Source: CAZYBO01 sp964645205 (lineage in GTDB: Bacteria > Pseudomonadota > Alphaproteobacteria > Rickettsiales > SXRF01). From it: a stretch of DNA of 64,000 nucleotides. The first letter of the stretch is position 1. Each line of letters begins with the position of its first letter. The stretch spans positions 186,001-250,000 of the forward strand of contig CAZYBO010000004.1 in assembly GCA_964645205.1 (NCBI GenBank), in the 5' to 3' direction. Both the position numbers and the translations under genes were made by a program. Of this stretch, positions 61,004 through 64,000 are shown in pieces. The notes below the pieces were generated by a model that was not told the DNA's origin, did not search any database, and was given only the letters and a program-made list of their open reading frames with translations.

Positions 61004-61542
61004 GGCATCCAGCCTTTTTTCTGCAGGAAATCCTCGGTGGCGGCGATGGTAGTTTTCATATCCGCGCCTTCGGATTTAAGGCGCAGGCGGTATTCGGAGA
61101 TCTCATGCACGCGCGCGCTCCATTCCTCGCCGAAGAGTGCGGCGATGCGGTCGCGGATTTTGCGCGCGAGCGTGGGTGATGCGCCGGAGGTGGACACCGC
61201 AATCACCAAATCGCCACGCATGACGTTGGCGGTGAAATAGAAATCGCAAAGGTCGTTGATGTCCTCGACATTGACGAGCTTTCCCGCTGCGCGCGCGGCG
61301 GTGGCGATGGCCTCCGCCTGCTCGCGCGGAAGGCCTGCGACCATGATGATTTTATAGTCATTCCCGCGAAGGCGGGAATCCAGTTCTTTCAAAAAGTCTG
61401 GATTCCCGCCTTCGCGGGAATGACAAACTTCAACTTTCGTAGCACCCGCATCCGTAAGCTGCTGTAGCCTGCGCACGACCAATTCCCCCTGCCCGATGAG
61501 CAGGATAGGAATGCGTGTGAGGTTGAGCGCGATGGGGTACAT
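61000..61542 (-). CDS. Siroheme synthase N-terminal domain (precorrin-2 dehydrogenase/ferrochelatase) with inserted palindromic element
   Basis: This NAD-binding enzyme oxidises precorrin-2 to sirohydrochlorin and may insert iron, giving siroheme for CysI. The 180-residue product begins with a Rossmann strand (IPILLIGQGELVVRRLQQL, about 11-29). The LPREQAEAIATAARAAGKLV, VNVEDINDLCDFYFTANV and VIAVSTSGASPTLARKIRDR blocks follow. Residues about 40-64 (CHSREGGNPDF ... LRGNDYK) are encoded by a 68-bp palindromic repeat read in frame, replacing the variable loop normally between two Rossmann strands. The core motifs are intact, so the protein may still work. It overlaps cysH by 4 bases and follows cysI by 1 base. 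Confidence 0.9.
   Translation of the reverse strand: MYPIALNLTRIPILLIGQGELVVRRLQQLTDAGATKVEVCHSREGGNPDFLKELDSRLRGNDYKIIMVAGLPREQAEAIATAARAAGKLVNVEDINDLCDFYFTANVMRGDLVIAVSTSGASPTLARKIRDRIAALFGEEWSARVHEISEYRLRLKSEGADMKTTIAATEDFLQKKGWMP
61357..61424. repeat. Perfect 27-bp inverted repeat (double hairpin) inside the siroheme synthase gene
   Basis: GTCATTCCCGCGAAGGCGGG and the next 7 bases (61357-61383) are exactly complementary to 61398-61424, with a 14-base spacer. Each arm is itself a hairpin, ATTCCCGC-GAAG-GCGGGAAT. The layout matches the element at 26619-26692. Such elements are known as REP-like or dRS3-like repeats, usually between genes. Here it is read through in frame. Confidence 0.93.
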
Positions 61543-61543
61543 G

Positions 61544-63277
61544 TTATTTCAATTCCGGCAATTGCGGGCGCACGGTTTCCATGAGTTTCGCCACGCCGTA
61601 ACGATGGCAGAAATCGCCGAAGCCTTCACTGTCTTCGCGGTTTTGTTTCCATAAGGCAAACATCGGAGAAAGCGCCTTGGGCAATGCATCCATCGGCACT
61701 TTATCGAACACTTTTTCGTTCAGCCGCGTGCCTTCAAAATCACCGCCGATATAGAGCGCGTACGTGTCTGGCGTGCGGCCGACGATGCCGATATCGCCGA
61801 CATACGGACGCGAGCAACCGTTCGGGCAACCGGCAACGCGCACCGCGATGTTTTCTTCCAGCACGTCATGTTCGCGCATGACGTTTTCAATCCCTTCGAT
61901 CATCGGGTCGGCGACGCGCTCGGCTTCGGCCAAAGCCTTCCCGCAAGTGGGATAGGCGACGCAGGCAAGGAAGTTTTTTGCCATGAGCGAAAGGTCTTCT
62001 TTCAGCTTCACGCCGTGTTTGCGCAGCATGGTTTCGATGGCGGGTTTTTCGGACGTTTCAATGTCGCAGAGAATGATGTTCTGGTCGGCGGTGAGACGCA
62101 GATCCATGCCGTACTGGATGATTACTTCGCGCAAGGCGCTGCGTATCGCCACGTTCGCGCTGTCGATGATGCGGCCGCTCGGCACGGGCACCCCTAGGAA
62201 CCATTTGCCGTCGCCCTGTTCGTGCCAGCCCATATGGTCGACGACGCCCCATTTTTTCATCGCGCGCGGGTCGTCCATTTTTCGGCCTAAATATTTCTCC
62301 AGCTCCGCTTTAATCCACGGCACACCTTTTTCTGCGACGGTGTATTTCAGGCGGGCGTGCTGGCGGTCGCCGCGGTCGCCGTTGTCGCGCTGGAGCTTGA
62401 TGACGGCTTCGGTGGCGGGAACCAGCAATTCTGGCGGCACATACATGATGTTTTTTGCTAAATACGGATAGGTTTTCGGCGTGTTGTGCTTCATGCCAAG
62501 CCCGCCGCCGAGCGCGAAATTATAGCCGAAATGCTCGTTATGGTTTTCGTCGAACAATGATAAAATAGCGAGGTCGTTGCACATCGCATCCATGCAGTTA
62601 TCGTCGGGCGCGCCGATGGCGATCTTGAATTTGCGCGGCATGTAGGTGATGCCGTAGAGCGGCTCGGGATCGGCTCCGGTAGCGGGTTCCGGATTGAACG
62701 GATAGGCTTCCACCTTCTCGCCGTCGAGCCACACTTCATAGTAGGAATTGCTTTTGGGCGCGCAATGTTTGGCGAGCAGGAACGAATCTTCCTCCAGCTT
62801 CGCATGCTCGCGATCCTTGATCGGCGCGGGACAGGTGATGATGTTGCGCGTGATGTCGCCGCAGCCGCCGAGCGTGGAAAGCAGCAGGTGATTGATGTCG
62901 GCGATGAGCGGTTTCATGCCTACTTTCTTGATGCAGTGAAACTGGAACGTTTCGCGCGTGGTGATGCGCAAAGATCCGTTCGCGTATTTCTCGCACAACA
63001 TATCGAGCGCGACATATTGCGCGGCGTTCAAACGTCCGCCGGGGCACTTCATGCGCACCATGAATTCGTATTCCTTATCCAACCCCTTCTGCTTGCGCGC
63101 GGTGGCGGAATCGCGGTCGTAACCGAAATAGCTGCCGTGAAATTTCAGCAATTCGTAAGCCGCATCGGATACTTCAGCGCTGGAATTATCGGCCAACTCT
63201 TCGGCGATCGTACCCTTGAGCAAATCGCTTTCGCGCTTGATGCGCTCCTGATTGGAGAGTTTTATAGTATCGGTCAT
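61544..63277 (-). CDS. cysI: Sulfite reductase hemoprotein (CysI)
   Basis: CysI reduces sulfite to sulfide with a siroheme coupled to a 4Fe-4S cluster. The 577-residue product has LKFHGSYFGYDRDSATARKQ near the start, the two ferredoxin-like repeats (RLNAAQYVALDMLCEKYANG, GRIIDSANVAIRSALREVI), and the cluster Cys at 439, 445 (CVAYPTC), 484 and 488 (GCPNGCS), with the same spacing as in E. coli CysI. It is the first gene of the operon. The reductase partner cysJ is missing, so electrons must come from another protein, possibly the 1153-residue flavoprotein at the operon end. Confidence 0.96.
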   Translation of the reverse strand: MTDTIKLSNQERIKRESDLLKGTIAEELADNSSAEVSDAAYELLKFHGSYFGYDRDSATARKQKGLDKEYEFMVRMKCPGGRLNAAQYVALDMLCEKYANGSLRITTRETFQFHCIKKVGMKPLIADINHLLLSTLGGCGDITRNIITCPAPIKDREHAKLEEDSFLLAKHCAPKSNSYYEVWLDGEKVEAYPFNPEPATGADPEPLYGITYMPRKFKIAIGAPDDNCMDAMCNDLAILSLFDENHNEHFGYNFALGGGLGMKHNTPKTYPYLAKNIMYVPPELLVPATEAVIKLQRDNGDRGDRQHARLKYTVAEKGVPWIKAELEKYLGRKMDDPRAMKKWGVVDHMGWHEQGDGKWFLGVPVPSGRIIDSANVAIRSALREVIIQYGMDLRLTADQNIILCDIETSEKPAIETMLRKHGVKLKEDLSLMAKNFLACVAYPTCGKALAEAERVADPMIEGIENVMREHDVLEENIAVRVAGCPNGCSRPYVGDIGIVGRTPDTYALYIGGDFEGTRLNEKVFDKVPMDALPKALSPMFALWKQNREDSEGFGDFCHRYGVAKLMETVRPQLPELK

Positions 63278-63374
63278 CCGGCTATGCCTTTATTAAATTA
63301 CTATTATTATGAGTAAATATAACACATAATCACACAATTAAAGTGAATTATTTGTATTTCACAAACTAATTTGG
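63278..63374 (-). promoter_or_regulatory. AT-rich promoter region of the cys operon
   Basis: This 97-bp spacer is very AT-rich compared with the flanking genes and must hold the promoter of the leftward cys operon; a TATATT near 63320 on the minus strand may be its -10. TTTGT-ATTTC-ACAAA (63353-63367) is a small inverted repeat that could be an operator. No known sulfur-regulator box was recognised. Confidence 0.4.
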
Positions 63375-64000
63375 TTATTTAAGAAAATTACCTATATCCC
63401 AGAATGCTTTAACCACTTCCGGATAGGCGACGCAGAGGAATAATGCCATAGCCAGCGAGGGGCCGAAAGGGAAAATAGCCCCCCTGCCCGCTTTTTTCCA
63501 TATCACGCCGGTGACCACGCCAAATAGCCCGGAATACAGCAAAAACGGTACGAACGGCAACGTGCCCAGCCATAATCCTGCGACCGCAAGGAATTTTACG
63601 TCGCCAAATCCCAATCCTTCTTTTTTACGAAAGAACCGGTAACCGTAATGGAGCGACAAACCAAGGCCAAGGCCAAAAACAAATCCACCAACCACATCTT
63701 CAGGCGGCGTGTTGGTGAGATAATGGTAGCAGAGCGCCAGCGGGATGAGCGCCCAATGCACTTCGTCGGGAATGATGTAATGCTCAAAATCGGCGACGAT
63801 CATCACCAGTAGCGCCACTGCAAATAACGACAAAACCAGCGTAGGAATCGTGAAGCCGTAGCGCAGGTAGATGAGCGCGAAAATACCCGCCGTGACGATC
63901 TCGATCAGCGGATAGCGCCAGTGAATTTTCGCTTTGCAATAACGGCATGCACCGCCGGTTGCCGCCCACGACAGCACCGGCCATAAGTCCTTGAACCCAA
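63375..64000 (-). CDS. pilD: Prepilin peptidase (A24 family), N-terminus outside window
   Basis: PilD cuts the leader of prepilins and methylates the new N-terminus. About 208 residues are visible and the frame stays open to the window edge (upstream codons read GFKDLWPVLSW), so the first part is missing. It has one zinc-like Cys pair (CRYCKAKIHWRYP), about six membrane segments, the first catalytic Asp in MIVADFEHYIIPDEV and the second in GLGFGDVKFLAVAGLW (GxGDxK), the aspartic peptidase signature. It is the probable processing enzyme for the tandem pilins at 13-15 kb. Confidence 0.94.
   Translation of the reverse strand, partial: GFKDLWPVLSWAATGGACRYCKAKIHWRYPLIEIVTAGIFALIYLRYGFTIPTLVLSLFAVALLVMIVADFEHYIIPDEVHWALIPLALCYHYLTNTPPEDVVGGFVFGLGLGLSLHYGYRFFRKKEGLGFGDVKFLAVAGLWLGTLPFVPFLLYSGLFGVVTGVIWKKAGRGAIFPFGPSLAMALFLCVAYPEVVKAFWDIGNFLK

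Noticed and set aside
61000..61542. Pseudogene of siroheme synthase caused by repeat insertion
   Set aside because: The reading frame is intact across the repeat and the conserved motifs before and after it remain, so the gene is probably functional.

Overview
The window reads as ordinary, gene-dense chromosome of a Gram-negative alphaproteobacterium. The class-level evidence is a TrcR/DUF1013 cell-cycle regulator, an NDUFA12 complex I protein next to mlaD and DUF2155, a GTA-type holin, and a vitamin B12-dependent (class II) ribonucleotide reductase of about 1230 residues. Lpt and Mla proteins, a PagL-like deacylase and a class A PBP show a diderm envelope. The type IV pilus genes (two pilins, PilB/C/T/U, PilM-N/O-like proteins, prepilin peptidase) would fit a Micavibrio-like or Rhodospirillales-like lineage, but the sequence alone does not settle the order. 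No rRNA, prophage, transposase or CRISPR array was seen. One tRNA, tRNA-Gly(CCC), was found.

Layout. 1-9.1 kb: LPS export (lptF, lptG), aminopeptidase pepA with holC, an unknown membrane protein, prfC, a fatty-acid desaturase, an orphan GTA-type holin, tRNA-Gly and a DUF1993 gene divergent from an ArsR regulator across a perfect operator-like palindrome. 9.5-15.9 kb: an unknown 467-residue protein, pagL-like, malate synthase, two almost identical tandem type IV pilin genes each with its own strong terminator, and trcR. 16-21.6 kb: crotonase, patatin-like lipase, a three-gene gcdH operon, trhO and an orphan caspase-like protein. 21.6-26.7 kb: a regulatory region with two NrdR-type boxes 31 bp apart and DnaA-box-like sequences, then nrdJ and a BASS-type transporter gene bracketed by palindromic repeats. 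26.7-34.4 kb: class A PBP, a 60-residue protein, a CNNM/CorC protein, a GNAT enzyme, aroB-aroK, a 55-residue membrane micropeptide overlapping xerD, and a YgjP-type metallopeptidase. 34.4-39.3 kb: dnaG, rpoD, a small unknown gene and NDUFA12. 39.3-42.5 kb: a UbiA-family enzyme, mlaD, DUF2155, pyrD and a small exported protein.

42.6-53.9 kb is a compact type IV pilus locus in two convergent arms: an exported TPR protein, pilT and pilU on the plus strand; pilB, pilC, a fused PilM/PilN-like protein, a PilO-like protein, an exported protein in the PilP position and an ABC ATPase on the minus strand. No secretin or minor pilin genes are in the window. The partial prepilin peptidase at the right edge and the tandem pilins at 13-15 kb would complete much of the machine.

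54-63.3 kb is a tightly overlapping assimilatory sulfate reduction operon transcribed leftward: cysI, a siroheme-synthase N-terminal domain gene carrying an in-frame palindromic element, cysH (APS-reductase type), cysD, cysNC and a 1153-residue flavoprotein. There is no cysJ. The flavoprotein combines a GltD-like and a PyrK-like half, like a fused NfnAB, and is the natural candidate for delivering electrons to CysI. This link, the orphan caspase-like protein, the homogenised pilin pair and the in-gene palindrome are the points most worth a second look.
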